In this document: positions 44,565 to 55,860 of the stretch, one piece after another
Layout of the letters: every line of letters begins with the position of its first letter
How positions within the stretch are numbered: position 1 is the first letter of the stretch
Assembly (NCBI GenBank): GCA_037447655.1
Contig: JBBHKE010003471.1
Location: 59,350 to 123,349, forward strand
DNA: 64,000 nt
Direction of reading: 5' to 3'
Source of the DNA: Zygnema cylindricum
Lineage: Eukaryota > Streptophyta > Zygnematophyceae > Zygnematales > Zygnemataceae
Notes under the pieces: generated by a model
The model's input: only the letters and a program-made list of their open reading frames with translations
Database searches by the model: none
Told to the model about the DNA's origin: nothing
Translations under genes and position numbers: made by a program

Positions 44565-46523
44565 TTGTTTGTTTTTATCAGGAGTCTTCTAAACAAGTTT
44601 GAGGTAGCGAAAGAGGTCATCAAAGGGCGAGAGAAATCGACAATGGAATACGCCATCAATCACTTGAAAAGTACGGAGAAGGAGAAGGCAACATCGAAAG
44701 AGGAAAACAATGGGTCATCTTATCCGAGTTATTCAGAGGAGGATGACAGAGGAGCATACAATTTTAGGGGATCAAGGGGGAGCGGAGGTCAACCTCGTGG
44801 CCGAGGAGGCTGGTCACAAGGCTCACGGAGAGGCTCATATCAACGTGATACCTCTCATATGACTTGTTACAATTGCAACGAGATTGTGCATGGCTCCTTT
44901 GAATGCCCAGACAAAAGTAAACACTGTAACATTTGTCAAAAATGGGGACACACTGGTCGCAGTTGTTTTCAAAACAAGGGAAACAATCGCGGAAGGGGAC
45001 AATTTAAAGGCGGAAGAATTGGAGGAAGTAGTTCATCAAGTAGAGAGGATTTCGTTGGGGATGGGCTAGTAGGACAAGATCAAGAATTTTTCGTTTCACT
45101 CATGGAGGAATCACAAGAAAAGGAGGATATCCTATTTCACACACGAGATAAAGAGAGTAAAGGAAATTATAATAAATGGATCATAGACTTAGGTGCTACA
45201 CAAAATATATCTTTAGATCTCAAACTATTCAGTGACATTAGAAAACTCAATATACCAAAATCCATCATGGTGGCTAATGGTTCGGTGATGGTTATTGATA
45301 CAGTGGGAACACTACTGTTCGATCTACCAAAACAAGTTAGGGAAGAGAAAACTAGAATCAATAAAGTACGTTTTATTAATATGTCTTATAATCCAAAGGG
45401 GAGCATCAATATCCTAAGTGTCCCACACCTTCGGAGGAAAGGTAGAAGAGCCACATGCATAAAAATGGTTAGAATCATTTTGAGTAGTAAAACAATACCA
45501 TTTGCAGAGGGGGTTGTAACAAGATATATGAAAAGTAGGTTGATTAGGAGAAAACCAAAAAAAATGACGATAGACGAAGAATGGCACCTCCATTTGGCAC
45601 AGGTCAGCAAGGAGGACCTCACGTTGTGGCATCATCGTATGCGTCAAACTTCAACAAATAATATTAAAGAGATGATTTGTCATGGTGCGGTTCAAGGACT
45701 AGACGTGACAACAAGAGAAAAGGCTATCAGATGTGTAAGATTCACAAAAGGGGAGCATAAAAAGAAGCCTCATCTAGTAAAAGATAATCAATTCAAGGCG
45801 AATGCCCCTTTAGATCTAGTCCATGTAGATCTTTGTGGTGACATACAACTAGAAACCATTGGAAAAAATATATACATTATGGTGATGGTTGATGAGTTCA
45901 GCACGAAGACATGGGTGTATCTTTTAAAGGGAATGTCAAACGCATTAGAGAAATTTAAAGATTTTGTGGTCATGGCTGAGAGGGAAAGTGGGAGGCAATT
46001 AAAAGCAGTACAATCAGACTGTGGAGGTGAAGTTTTTGCCTTTCCTGAACATTGTAAGGAGACTGGGATTAAGCACCAGTTCAAGACTCCTTATTCCCAA
46101 CAATCAAATGGAATAGCAGAGAGTAAGAATTGGACATTCCAAAAGATGGTGTGGGCCATGCTCCATACGACAAAACTAACACATCGTCTTTGGGGAGAGG
46201 CAATTAGGGAGGCTAATCATGTTACCAACCGGAGTATGAAATCGGCTTTAGGCAACCAAACACCGGAGGAACTTTGGAGTGGAGAAGTGCCTATGGTAAA
46301 ACATTTAAGGATTTGGGGATGTGAGGCTATTGGGTATGTAGAGGAAAGAAACCGAGAGGGAAATTTTGTGGCATGGGAAGGATACTTTGTGGGGTATAGT
46401 GAAAACTCAATGCAGTATCAAATTTATAACGTTGTTACTAGAAGGGTCCGAGAGTCTAGAAATGTGGAGTTTAATGAAAATTTGGAATGGATAGTGAAAA
46501 GAGTCAATATGAGAAATTCATAA
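44565..46523 (+). CDS. Copia-alpha gag C-term, protease and integrase ORF (652 aa)
   Basis: The longest open frame in the window. Domains: gag C-terminus (EVAKEVIKGREKSTMEYAIN); two CCHC knuckles (CYNCNEIVHGSFEC about residue 103, CNICQKWGHTGRSC about residue 121); protease WIIDLGATQNIS, with the catalytic Asp kept but Ser changed to Leu; GAG-pre-integrase LWHHRMRQTS, which lacks the second His of the HHCC zinc site; integrase core with all three catalytic residues (Asp in VHVDLCGD, Asp in QSDCGGEV, Glu in NGIAESKNWTF); and the C-terminal GYFVGYSENSMQYQIY. Intact as a frame but without a working RT downstream, and with zinc-site damage, so probably inactive. Confidence 0.9.
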   Translation: MFVFIRSLLNKFEVAKEVIKGREKSTMEYAINHLKSTEKEKATSKEENNGSSYPSYSEEDDRGAYNFRGSRGSGGQPRGRGGWSQGSRRGSYQRDTSHMTCYNCNEIVHGSFECPDKSKHCNICQKWGHTGRSCFQNKGNNRGRGQFKGGRIGGSSSSSREDFVGDGLVGQDQEFFVSLMEESQEKEDILFHTRDKESKGNYNKWIIDLGATQNISLDLKLFSDIRKLNIPKSIMVANGSVMVIDTVGTLLFDLPKQVREEKTRINKVRFINMSYNPKGSINILSVPHLRRKGRRATCIKMVRIILSSKTIPFAEGVVTRYMKSRLIRRKPKKMTIDEEWHLHLAQVSKEDLTLWHHRMRQTSTNNIKEMICHGAVQGLDVTTREKAIRCVRFTKGEHKKKPHLVKDNQFKANAPLDLVHVDLCGDIQLETIGKNIYIMVMVDEFSTKTWVYLLKGMSNALEKFKDFVVMAERESGRQLKAVQSDCGGEVFAFPEHCKETGIKHQFKTPYSQQSNGIAESKNWTFQKMVWAMLHTTKLTHRLWGEAIREANHVTNRSMKSALGNQTPEELWSGEVPMVKHLRIWGCEAIGYVEERNREGNFVAWEGYFVGYSENSMQYQIYNVVTRRVRESRNVEFNENLEWIVKRVNMRNS

Positions 46524-48150
46524 GAGAGGAGGAGGAAGAAGAACAAGATGTCTTGATGGAGGTAGGGAAAAAAAAAGTGGGAGATTTGTAGAGGAAACAT
46601 TGAAAAAAGCTCCAACATCGAAGCCCACTAGCAACGAATCACAAGGAGACAAGGTCATTAGAGAATCGTCTACTCACACAAACAACGTGACATCACAAAA
46701 GACACCCTTAGAGAAGGAGGGCGATGACAAGATTGAGAGCAGTGATTCCGATAACGAATTTGCAAAGGACGTATAGAGTAGTAATAAATCAACGAAAGGG
46801 AAGGCATCGAATTCTAACAAGGACAATCATATAAAAAGCAAACTAGTTACCAGAGGGCAATCTCCGAACTTAGAGAAGGACAGGCGAAAGTCTTTGTTTT
46901 ATGAAAAGCAATTAGAGAAAATCGTCCCACCGATCCCCTTTCATATCAAGAGGCTAAAGACTCAGAAAAATGGAAGGAGAAGTGGAAACTGACGTTTATA
47001 AAAGAGTTCAATTATATGAAAGCAAATTGGTGTTTTGAAGTAGTAGACTTACCAGATGGAAAGAAGGTGATAAACTTAAAGTGGGATTTTAAGACAAAAA
47101 CGGGACCCTCGAAGAAATTCTTAAGTATAAGGCACGGTTAGTATGTAAAGGCTTTCAACAGAAAGTGGGTATCGACTATTCAGAAAATTTTGCTCTTGTG
47201 GTTAAGTTCAATTTTTTGCGAACAATTATTGTAATGGCGGCGACAGCAGAAGGAATTCATCTTCAACAGATGGATGTCAAGACTGCTTTGTTAAATGGAG
47301 AAGTATAGGAGGAGGTGTATATGAAAATTCCAAAAGGAGTTCCTAGAAAAAATGGTAAAGTATAGAGGTTGTGGCAGGCTTTGTATGGTTTGAAGCAGGC
47401 ACGAAGAACATGGAACGATAAGCTTCACAAGGTTCTACTAATTTTGGGATTTAAGAGGCTTACTGCAGATTGTGGAGTGTATATTCGGGAGAAGGCTGAG
47501 ACATGGTAATTTTCAATGCATACGTAGATGATTTTATTTCGATCTCTCACAACTTGGATATACTTGGAGAATTAAAGATTAAATTTTGGAAGCATTTTAG
47601 ACTTACAAAGTAAGGAGATGCACAATACATTATGGGACTACAGATTCAGAAAAGGAGGAACGGAGACATTAAATTAAGCTAAGAATAATTTGCAAAAAAA
47701 GTACTTGAAAGATTTGTGTTTTAAGATTGCAAGCCACTTAGAACTCCTCTTGATCCTCATCATAAGCTTTCTAACTTTGTCAAAAGTCTAGAGGTTATTG
47801 TTTTGTATAGCGAGATAGTCAGTAGCTTGATGTATTAAAGTGTTGGTTTTAGGCCTGACATTAGTGCCGAAGTGAGTGTGGTTAGACGGTATTGTGGCAA
47901 TCCGTAAAAAATACATAAGGAGGAGGTGAAGAGAATATTCAGATATTTGGCGGGGAACACTAAGTCTTGAAATTGTTTATAAGAAAGATGAGAGCTTTAG
48001 TTGTTATGGATATTGCAATGTCTATTATGGTGGGGACCATAATACAGGAAGATCTACATAAAGTCATGTGTTTTTACATCCAAGAGGAGTAGTCTCGTGG
48101 ATTTCTAGTTTGCAACCTATTATGGCACTTTCATCTGCGGAGGCAAACTA
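46524..48150 (+). pseudogene. Copia-alpha reverse transcriptase and RNase H, decayed
   Basis: After a charged linker with stops, RT pieces follow in order: KVINLKWDFKTKT, KYKARLVCKGFQQKVGIDYS, LQQMDVKTALLNGEV then a stop, LWQALYGLKQARRTWNDKL, AYVDDFISIS (catalytic YVDD), KIFRYLAGN-like text, and MALSSAEANYA of RNase H. At least eight in-frame stops and several frameshifts. RNase H is interrupted at 48150/48151 by the solo LTR. Confidence 0.88.
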
Positions 48151-49163
48151 TGCAATTCTGTATCCTCCATTGGACTACAGAATACAGGAAGCCTCTAGAT
48201 AGTATTTAACTAACCCACTTTAAGCCATGACCACTGCTGCCCTAGAAGGCAAACAGACAATTTGACTGCACCCCTATGCAGCGTGGACTCCCTTGAGTCC
48301 GTAGCAAAAAGAATCACTGAAAACGGCCAACCAGCCGATAAGTTATGAGGCACCAAAAATGCCAATTTGTACAAACTCTCAAAGGGAGAGGTGACTACCT
48401 ACCAAAATTTTCTAAGTCCTGATTCCTTCTAATAACTTCTATCTACTGAAGTACGGACCAATCAAATTACTGTACCGTACCAAAAAGTACTACTGCCAGT
48501 GTACCTTTTGTACGGCCTATATACGACAAGGCTATTAAGTGGACGCGTGTCTGCATTTTATTTGTCCGTACATTCCTCGGAATTCCTATAACCGAATGTC
48601 ATCTCTCCACGTGGCTCCAGGTTATGCCACGTCACAAAACGCTAAGGTGATCACTCCAGGATTTCGGCGATGACGTGCGCCGTCGTATTCGTAATGAGAC
48701 GTTATCTTAACCGTTATAATTACTTGTGAGATATTTGTTTCGCTGTCAACCAAATGCGAGGTATTCATTCTGAAATGATGTCGTACTAAAACTGTATCTA
48801 TGCACGCCGTATCTAGTTTTAGTTAATTGGATTTCTTACTTCCTAAATGTATATATATATCTATCATACTCTACAGCACTTAGCATTGGTCCTAGTCTAG
48901 TAGGATAAAGCTGACCCCTGTCGGCCAACTTGACGAACCGCAGGTTCCGGGTTCAAATATTGGGTCCGTCAAGACTATTTTTAGTAACCTTCTAACATAA
49001 TTGCCTGTTGAACTAAGGCAGCTATAGATCAACCACCTTCTCTATCCTTCAGCGACTACAACAAGTATGGGGGCTAGAGAAAGGAGGTGGAGGCAAGCTG
49101 TCTGTCCTTTTTCCTAACATATTTAAACCTAGAAAATACTATAGAAATCTATGAATTTCAACA
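48151..49163 (-). mobile_element. Solo LTR of copia-beta with 5-bp target duplication
   Basis: 1013 bp from TGCAATTCTG to TTTCAACA, flanked by AACTA at 48146-48150 and 49164-49168. Removing it rejoins the RNase H text (SSAEANY with IVACHAAKNTMS). It corresponds base for base to the 5' LTR at 19277-20138, then diverges. Confidence 0.95.
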
Positions 49164-49168
49164 AACTA

Positions 49169-49438
49169 TATAGTTGCATGTCATGCTGCGAAGAATACTA
49201 TGTCGATTAAGGAATTTCTATCGGAGGTTGGAGTGAAAAATAATGCATGCAAATATTAATTGATAACATGTCCTCTATTGTACCTAGTAAAACTCCTATT
49301 TTGCATAAGCGCACTAAACACATTAAAATTCAGTGGCATTTTGTTCGAGATTTGGTTTCGGAAAAAGAAGTTGAATCTGTGTTTGAACCTACAGAAGAAC
49401 AAGCTGCAAATATGTTAACCAAAGCTGCATTAATATAA
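49169..49438 (+). pseudogene. Copia-alpha RNase H C-terminus
   Basis: YIVACHAAKNTMSIKEFL continues the frame broken at 48150; after a TAA (KY stop) IDNMSSIVPSKTPILHKRTK leads to the conserved EPTEEQAANMLTKAAL end. Confidence 0.88.
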
Positions 49439-49510
49439 GTTTATCATATGGGAAAGAAATATGTGGGCATGGAGTAAGAGGGGGCCTTGAGTGTCTCAGA
49501 AGAGGGAGAA

Positions 49511-50011
49511 TGTTAGGATTAAGTACTGAGCACTCAATTAGCCACGAGACATTCTCGTAGCAAATGTAGGAACAACAAGCTAGGAAGTAGTTTCGTCACT
49601 AAATATTTGAAGTGAAGTAGAAGGTTTTTGTTTGCTTCGTTTGGCGCGAGTTCTAGTCGTACTATAGAAGTGATGTGGAAATTGTTTGGTCGCTTTGGAT
49701 CACTTAAGTTCTAGTCATACAGTGTAGTCGAAGTCGGTTGGTAGTTGACTTTGTTTGTTGGTCAACTTACTTAGGACGACTACCTTTTGTCTGTTGTATA
49801 CTTCGCCATACGTTTTTAGTCGTGTACATATATATTTGTTGAGACTTCGTGGTAGAGTTATCTTTTGGAGGCGTAGCTTTTAAGGAGGCGTAGAAAGTTC
49901 ATTAGTAAAAAGGTAAAGAAAAGGAGTATTAATTGCATTTTGCGTAATATATTGAATTATTAGAGGAACACTCTTGTTGTGTGTGTATTTTTGTTGGTTT
50001 ATTATGTTTTA
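49511..50011 (+). repeat. 3' LTR of copia-alpha
   Basis: 501 bp; the terminal CA has become TA (GTTTTA), followed directly by CGTGG. Confidence 0.92.
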
Positions 50012-50677
50012 CGTGGTATTGTAATGTCACACCCAAATAAAAGGCATATTACGAATTAAAAATCTTGGACGACTCTTAATATCTGACAACAAGCGAAATT
50101 GTTGTGGTTCATGAAGTTTGTCATATACACAAATGTCAATAATCTGTAACGTGTTACACGTGTGAGAAGAGAAATGCTACAATTGGTGCTAACTCAGTGA
50201 GTGCTTCGACAGAGGACCACTTAGAATAAGGCACGTAACTGAGACTTCATTTTCTGTACGAACTCATGGAAAATTGGCTGTAAAACTACAATACAGTACT
50301 ACCCGTAAAAGCTCCTATTGGAGAGATAGCCAAAGGCTGAAACATCTCTTACCTTCTATTATATCTTCATCACTCTATACTTGAAGAACATCATCACTCT
50401 TGTCTCTATATAGCTCATAGACCTTTGGTGGTCGTATTGGAAACCTTTATATAGCAACGTCATCACTCTAATCTCTATATAGCTTATAGACCTTTGATCG
50501 TCGTATTGGAAACCTTTAAATAGTCGCTGTCTGTCAATTTCTGGGTGTTGCTCGTCTGCAGTATCGAAGGGAATGTATCATAGGACACTGTTCATTTGCG
50601 TGTAACGGGTACCAACCGGGAAAGATATAATTTTGTGGAATCGCTCCTAGATTGGTGTATGTTGTTTGCTCACAAAC

Positions 50678-51640
50678 AAGGGTGTGTGCCCATGTGTTCA
50701 AGTAAGGGTTTTTTTCCCTCGTTTACACAAAATGTGACTTGCAACACTAAAATCTTACGCCGTACAAAAAATGGGCAAGAACCATAGATCAAAAGTAGGC
50801 GTTTTTATGGTAGGCCTTTGGTCGGCGCCTTTATCGTAGTTGTGTTATGGGCTTTTCATGTGATCTTCTTAGATCGATACTTTGATCAATGAATTTGACG
50901 GTGTAAAAAAAATTTGGTCCGAATGTTTTAATTGGTCCTATAGGTACGAATATATTATGGGTCTTAGGTTAATATAGTATGTTTTACATACAGTTGGCAT
51001 ATTGTATGAGCCTACTTTCACCTTTTTTTGAACTATGGCAAGCACAAATGTATATTTTGCGTCATCTTGGATTTTGAACAGTACGCCAAATTGGCAATTG
51101 TCTTCGCGACTCAATTTCACGTCACTCTAGCTCATTTTCACACTTGTATTGGAATTTAATGGCTCTCTGATTTTAAGTAAAACACTACCCTGTTGACAAA
51201 TAGAAAAGCGAGATTGCACACGTGAAACATTTTCAAAAAATTTTGCACGAAGAAAAGTACACGATATTTTTTTCACTGCTCGTCACGCGTATGCAAATAA
51301 AAAATGACAAACATGCACGATAAAATTTTGCAAGGGTCTGGGACCACCACTTTCCTTCTTGGGTCCTTTAATAAAGTTTACGTCATCCTCGTCTCTCTTC
51401 CCTTTTCTCACTCAACCTCTCATATTTCTCTCTTTCTTAAATGAAATTCATCAATGATGGTTTCAAATGAAAGATATATTTTTGATCTTATTTTAAATAT
51501 CTTTGGTCGTAGTTTGATGGCATATCGAATGATAAAAGATAAATATAAGAAATTGGACGCCATGGCGGAAAGTTTACGTACAAATGACGTCACAACATGG
51601 TGTGACTTCGCAATGTTAAAATCCTAAACATCTACAATGT
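50678..51640 (+). mobile_element. MITE-B3 with nested MITE-C1 (right arm)
   Basis: Mirror of 16800-17762. MITE-C1 occupies 50783-51037 between GCAAGAAC and GCAAGCAC. The distal end of MITE-B3 is uncertain. Confidence 0.5.
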
Positions 51641-52716
51641 CACAAAAAACCCAATACAAAACTCAGTGTCTATTTTCCATACGTAAAAGTTGCAATGCAA
51701 TACATTTAAACCATACAAGAAAAAATTTGCAAAAGTTATACAACATCATGAAAAAAAAAACAATTTTTATTATATGTCTAAAAACTCGCAAATCACGTTT
51801 GACTCACAATGAAGTACAAGCAATCTGAGGGGTACTATACTATCCTCACACCTCAATCATGGATAGAATGAAACGACAGCATTGGCTGGTTAAGACATGG
51901 CAATAGTTTCACAAACAGATGTGCACACCTTAGCAGTTATATTCCACTTATAGCCAAGAATATTTTCATGGGAGTATCAGATTATGGTATGTCTGTAAGC
52001 CTTAGCTGTTAGCTTGTTACAGCAATACACCGTGAATCGATATTAGCGTCAATGTAAATTTTGACATTTTAAACATAATTTCTGTGTGCACACTTTCTTA
52101 TTATTAATCGGACGGTCGATTACCTTTATATTTGCGGCCCCCAAATAAAATGCGACAAGTTTACACCGGAGAAAGGCTGATTAAAGTGATGAACGAAACA
52201 TTGACACTAGGTCTAGACAATACTGAAGGCAAAATGTTCATTGTAACGGAGAGCATCGTGATATTTCAGGCACAAATCGACATGTGGTATCATCGACACC
52301 CTGATGTGTTGTGACGTATATATATATGCAACCCTAAACCCGTGAAAGTAAAAAAAAACGCCGACCGCAAGGTTTACGATATTTTACCATACATTTTTTT
52401 TTTGTCTTTTTGGTATGTCCGACGGTTTCAATATCCAGCAATGTCCCTTTCCAACCCACGAAATGTGCCTTTCCAGCCCATGACAGGTATCAGGATGCCT
52501 AACTTCCAAAGTACACCGTTAATGACACATTTTCCATACCGCCAGCATAATGTATCGTTTGGAACACGCAGAAACCGCCGTCGATGCCAGAATACAAACC
52601 GACAACCTACAAACCTTGCGGCTGAATCTATTTTGCCGTACCGCCAACAGAATGTATCATTTGGAACATCCACAAAGCGCCGACAATATCGAAAACTCAA
52701 AAACCGGCGTTACATG

Positions 52717-53281
52717 GTACAGTACACCGTCAATCGCTATTATAGTAAAGGAATAAATAGCGTAAAAAAAAATAGTGTTATTAACACTAATCGGGAATTT
52801 ATTTATTTTTAAAAAATAAATATATACTAATTAATCCCTAACTGTAATTTGGGAAGTCCTGAATAAAAAATACCCGCCTTTAAAATTTCTACATTAATAT
52901 TTGTATCCGTACAAATTCTGACAATTCGTACGCCATCACGTTGTTCTCACGGTCGACTGACGAACATATGGGAACGTGATTTTTGTCGACGAGTTTACGT
53001 TTCTTTCTTCTAGTGCACATTCACATGTGTGCGCAAGAATATTAAGTGTCTTTTTATGACTTTGTAATTCAAAAAGTACCATTTCGTACGGAGATACCTT
53101 GTCCGTACGCCACACTATTTCCATCGCAGTGTACTTCCATTATTAACGCTGATTGAAAAAAAACCCTGATTAGAATAATGGAAAAAATAGAATTATGGAT
53201 TGTATTTCAGGTTTTATTTTTTGAAAAAAGGGCACCGAATTAGCGTTATATACTCTAATAGCGATTGGCGGTGTACTGTAC
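52717..53281. mobile_element. MITE-A in the right arm
   Basis: Same ends as MITE-A1 (GTACAGTACACCG at both termini) but 565 bp, with a different centre at 52922-53098 that is shared with the 25895 copy. Confidence 0.75.
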
Positions 53282-53983
53282 AAAAACGACAGGCCCTTGG
53301 CAACCAAAGGGCAAAGCACCGGGTCGCCCGCGACTATTATTGATGGACACGCGGCGAATTGTCCTGCTGGTACATGACGCATGAAGTGTCACCCGCTGAT
53401 TCGGTCGAGTGGGTCAACAGACCCCGACAAGGCGGAGTCATCGGATTGTGCACCACGTAGCAGAAGATTATCAGCAACGTGGCACAAAAGTTTAAATGTA
53501 TTACGCTGCTGACTGGATCAAGACATCGCTTAACATGACGTCACGCAACGTGTTAAGCAGTAGAATACATTTCAGTAGCACGTCACACTATTTGTTCCGC
53601 AGAACCTGGAGATTGCTACGTCACACGAGCCGGAAATTGTTAACCGTCAATACCTTGCCAGAGAGTTTTACTACTGACACGTGACGACCTTACTCAACGA
53701 CACGTGTACAATCAAAAGCCCGCTATGCGACGTGACACAATCCTCCGATTGGAAGCTTCTGAGGTCAGCGCAAAAACTTATCCTGGGGAGTGAAAATCCT
53801 CCGATACTTGCCACAGTAAACAATGTGCGATATCCACTAAGCGACCCATAAATAGGGCCGCCTTTCCTCCTGTAATACCAAGCAAGTCGCTCCAACTCAT
53901 CAGAATTTTCTTCAGCTTCTTCAATCCCCCTTTGCCTTCTACTTTCTCCTCTCTTTTTTTCCCCGTTTACTTTTTCTCTCACT
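53282..53983 (+). promoter_or_regulatory. LEA-e promoter
   Basis: G-box/ABRE cores GACACGTGAC at 53676-53685 and CGACACGTGTAC at 53698-53709 lie about 300 and 280 bp before the ATG. The TATA-like ATAAATAG is at 53849-53856. A pyrimidine-rich leader (CTTTCTCCTCTCTTTTTTT) precedes the start. Confidence 0.7.
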
Positions 53984-54820
53984 ATGTCGAACCAGGAGGT
54001 GTGGTTCATAAGCCAACCTTGAGCATTATTTTCTCTTTAATTCCATAAATGCCATTGTCAAAAGTTTTGAAAAATGAGGCTGATGTATGACCTGTAATTT
54101 TATTGCTGCTCAGAGAAACTTTCGGATTTTGCAAATTTTGCATCTTAATCTGGTACATAGAAGCTGTTGCATTTTGTTTACTTAAAAAAGTTAAGTAACT
54201 TTGTTAGGTCTTCGTTTCTTCCTGTCAATAAGGAACACAGTTTTTGTGTTAATCAATCGCATCTAAAACATAATCTGTTGAAATTTTTGCCATCTCAGGG
54301 TGTAAATTTCTACTCCTCATTGATATCTAACCCAATTTCTCAAATCTACTCTAATTGTGGTTCGGTGGGTCGGGTTTTCTTTTCAGAGCATTGTTGACAA
54401 GGTGAAGGGATACGCCCAGGGAGGTGAGAACACCCCCCCCCCAGGGGTTGAAGGGACAATGGGACTTAAATTGGAGCTCCAGGGAAATCATCTGTCTACT
54501 GTCAGCTTTTATTTGAAAAAGACACGTGTGACAACCCGACCATTGCAAAATCGTAAACTGATTTCCGTTGCGCCCAACTGTTCCCTGCAGGGAAGGACAA
54601 CGTGATGGGTGCGGCTCAGCAGGCTGGCGACAAGGCTCGTGACGCGGCAGGACAAACCCAGGATGCTGCCAGCCATGCCACTGGAAAGACCCAGGAAGCC
54701 ACGGGCCACGCCCAAGGAAAGACCCAGGAAGCTGCCGGGCAGACGCAGGATGCCGCCCACCAGGCCGCTGGGAAGACGCAGCAGGCCGCTCACGACACCG
54801 GGAACAAGATGGCCAACTGA
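53984..54820 (+). CDS. LEA-e: intact group-3-like LEA protein, 93 aa
   Basis: Exons 53984-53998 (15 nt, MSNQE), 54387-54423 (37 nt, SIVDKVKGYAQG) and 54591-54820 (230 nt); donors GTGTGG and GTGAGA, acceptors TTTTCAG and CCCTGCAG; one frame to TGA. The protein has no cysteine, one tyrosine and no long hydrophobic stretch; it is rich in Ala, Gln, Gly, Thr and Lys. Repeated 11-mers (TQDAASHATGK, TQEATGHAQGK, TQEAAGQTQDA) define a group-3/LEA_4-like amphipathic helix former. Such proteins are unstructured in water, fold on drying and stabilise membranes or enzymes. ABREs upstream suggest ABA or drought induction. A probable 3'UTR intron follows (54850-55737). An inverted paralogue lies at 61262-60295. 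Confidence 0.92.
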
Positions 54821-55860
54821 GGGGACCACAACAGGTCTCGGGCCTCCTGGTGAGTCGAAAAACTTGGAGAAATCAAATGGGTAAATTAAGGAAATTCGGT
54901 ATGGAACACTGAGGGGGAATTCAAGCCGTGCTGGTTGGGGAATGAGAGGGAATTTACTGGGGAAATTTAGTGTGGGGTTTATTAGGAAGTGGGGAAACAG
55001 TAGGGAAAATGTGTAAATAGTGGGGAAACAGTGGGTAAAGTAGATAAAGTGATTGCGGAATTTCAGGAAATTTTGTGAGGAAGATTAACTGAAGTCAGAT
55101 CACTAGGGAGAATCAGAGGCCAAGTCACCGGGGAAAGGCATACGTGTATTTGTTGAGGAATGGGGAGTTTGTGAAATAATGGGGGATGTTTTCTAGCGTA
55201 GAAATTTTTGTTGGGTAATTTGGAAAAATGAACGTGGAATTTTTTGGAAAAATCAGTGAATCGTCGGGAAAATGGACAAATAAATGGAAAAGGTGGGGAA
55301 TTTTGGTATTTTTGGAAGGAAAAAATGGGGTTAATGGGGAAAAAAGCGGGGTGAGAGTTATGTGAGAGTACGAGAACTGAACGGGGCGATTGGGGAAAGT
55401 AAATGTGGAAATTTTTAAATTTAGTTATTGGTGAAATGTAGCTATTAAGTGGGGATGTTGAGGTGGAAAATATGAAATCAAGGGGATAATCAAGTTTGTG
55501 GACATTAAGCAGTTGCTGGAAAGATCGTCGACAGAGCGAGTCGAGAGGCTGAGACTGCAGATTCCTAATGTTCATTGTAATATTATTGTGTTCTGCTTTT
55601 TACATGAATAATTAAAGACCAGTAATCATTGCCTTTTTCATTAGTTGATCTTTCTGTTTGTTATTTTTTCAGTTGTCTTTTTGTTTTTTTCTAATGTGAT
55701 TTATGTTTAATAATTTTTTTGTGTTCCATATTTGCAGGTTTTGCGAATTGATGGATGTACCAAATTGTACAAAAGAAGTTGACAACATTCAATTTTGGCA
55801 TAGTAGAGAAACTCCAGAAATATGTATAGTGAAATTACTTTTGTACTTTGTATAAAAACC
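54821..55860 (+). other. LEA-e 3'UTR with G-rich intron
   Basis: A donor CTG/GTGAGTCG (intron from 54850) and an acceptor ATATTTGCAG (ending 55737) enclose 888 bp, most of it degenerate GGGGAAA-type repeats (54880-55470). The donor is 29 nt after the stop. Sequence after the acceptor (GTTTTGCGAATTGATGG...) is conserved after the corresponding acceptor in LEA-f (minus strand, from 59447). Confidence 0.6.

Larger units (their letters stand above)
43548..50011 (+). mobile_element. Copia-alpha element with nested solo LTR
   Basis: The 5' LTR is 43548-44046 and the 3' LTR 49511-50011 (about 500 bp each, TGTTAGGATTAAG...). It is flanked by a 5-bp duplication CGTGG at 43543-43547 and 50012-50016. 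The PBS TGGTATCGGAGA is at 44049-44060 and the purine tract AAGAGGGAGAA lies before the 3' LTR. Gag, protease and integrase precede a decayed RT and RNase H. A 1013-bp solo LTR of copia-beta is nested at 48151-49163. Without it the element is about 5.4 kb. Confidence 0.95.
48151..52921. repeat. Large inverted repeat, right arm
   Basis: Partner of 15519-20289 (positions sum to 68440). It contains the solo LTR, the 3' end of copia-alpha, MITE-B3 with MITE-C1, the unknown ORFs and half of MITE-A. Confidence 0.95.

Noticed and set aside
48151-49163. LTR-plus-gag fragment inserted in copia-alpha
   Set aside because: It first looked like an LTR with a piece of gag, but the AACTA duplication and the same end at 62828 show that the LTR itself ends inside gag, so it is a true solo LTR.
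55063-55575. 170-codon minus-strand open frame (Pro/Phe/Ser-rich)
   Set aside because: It is the complement of the GGGGAAA repeat array, which has few stop codons on that strand. No family resemblance.
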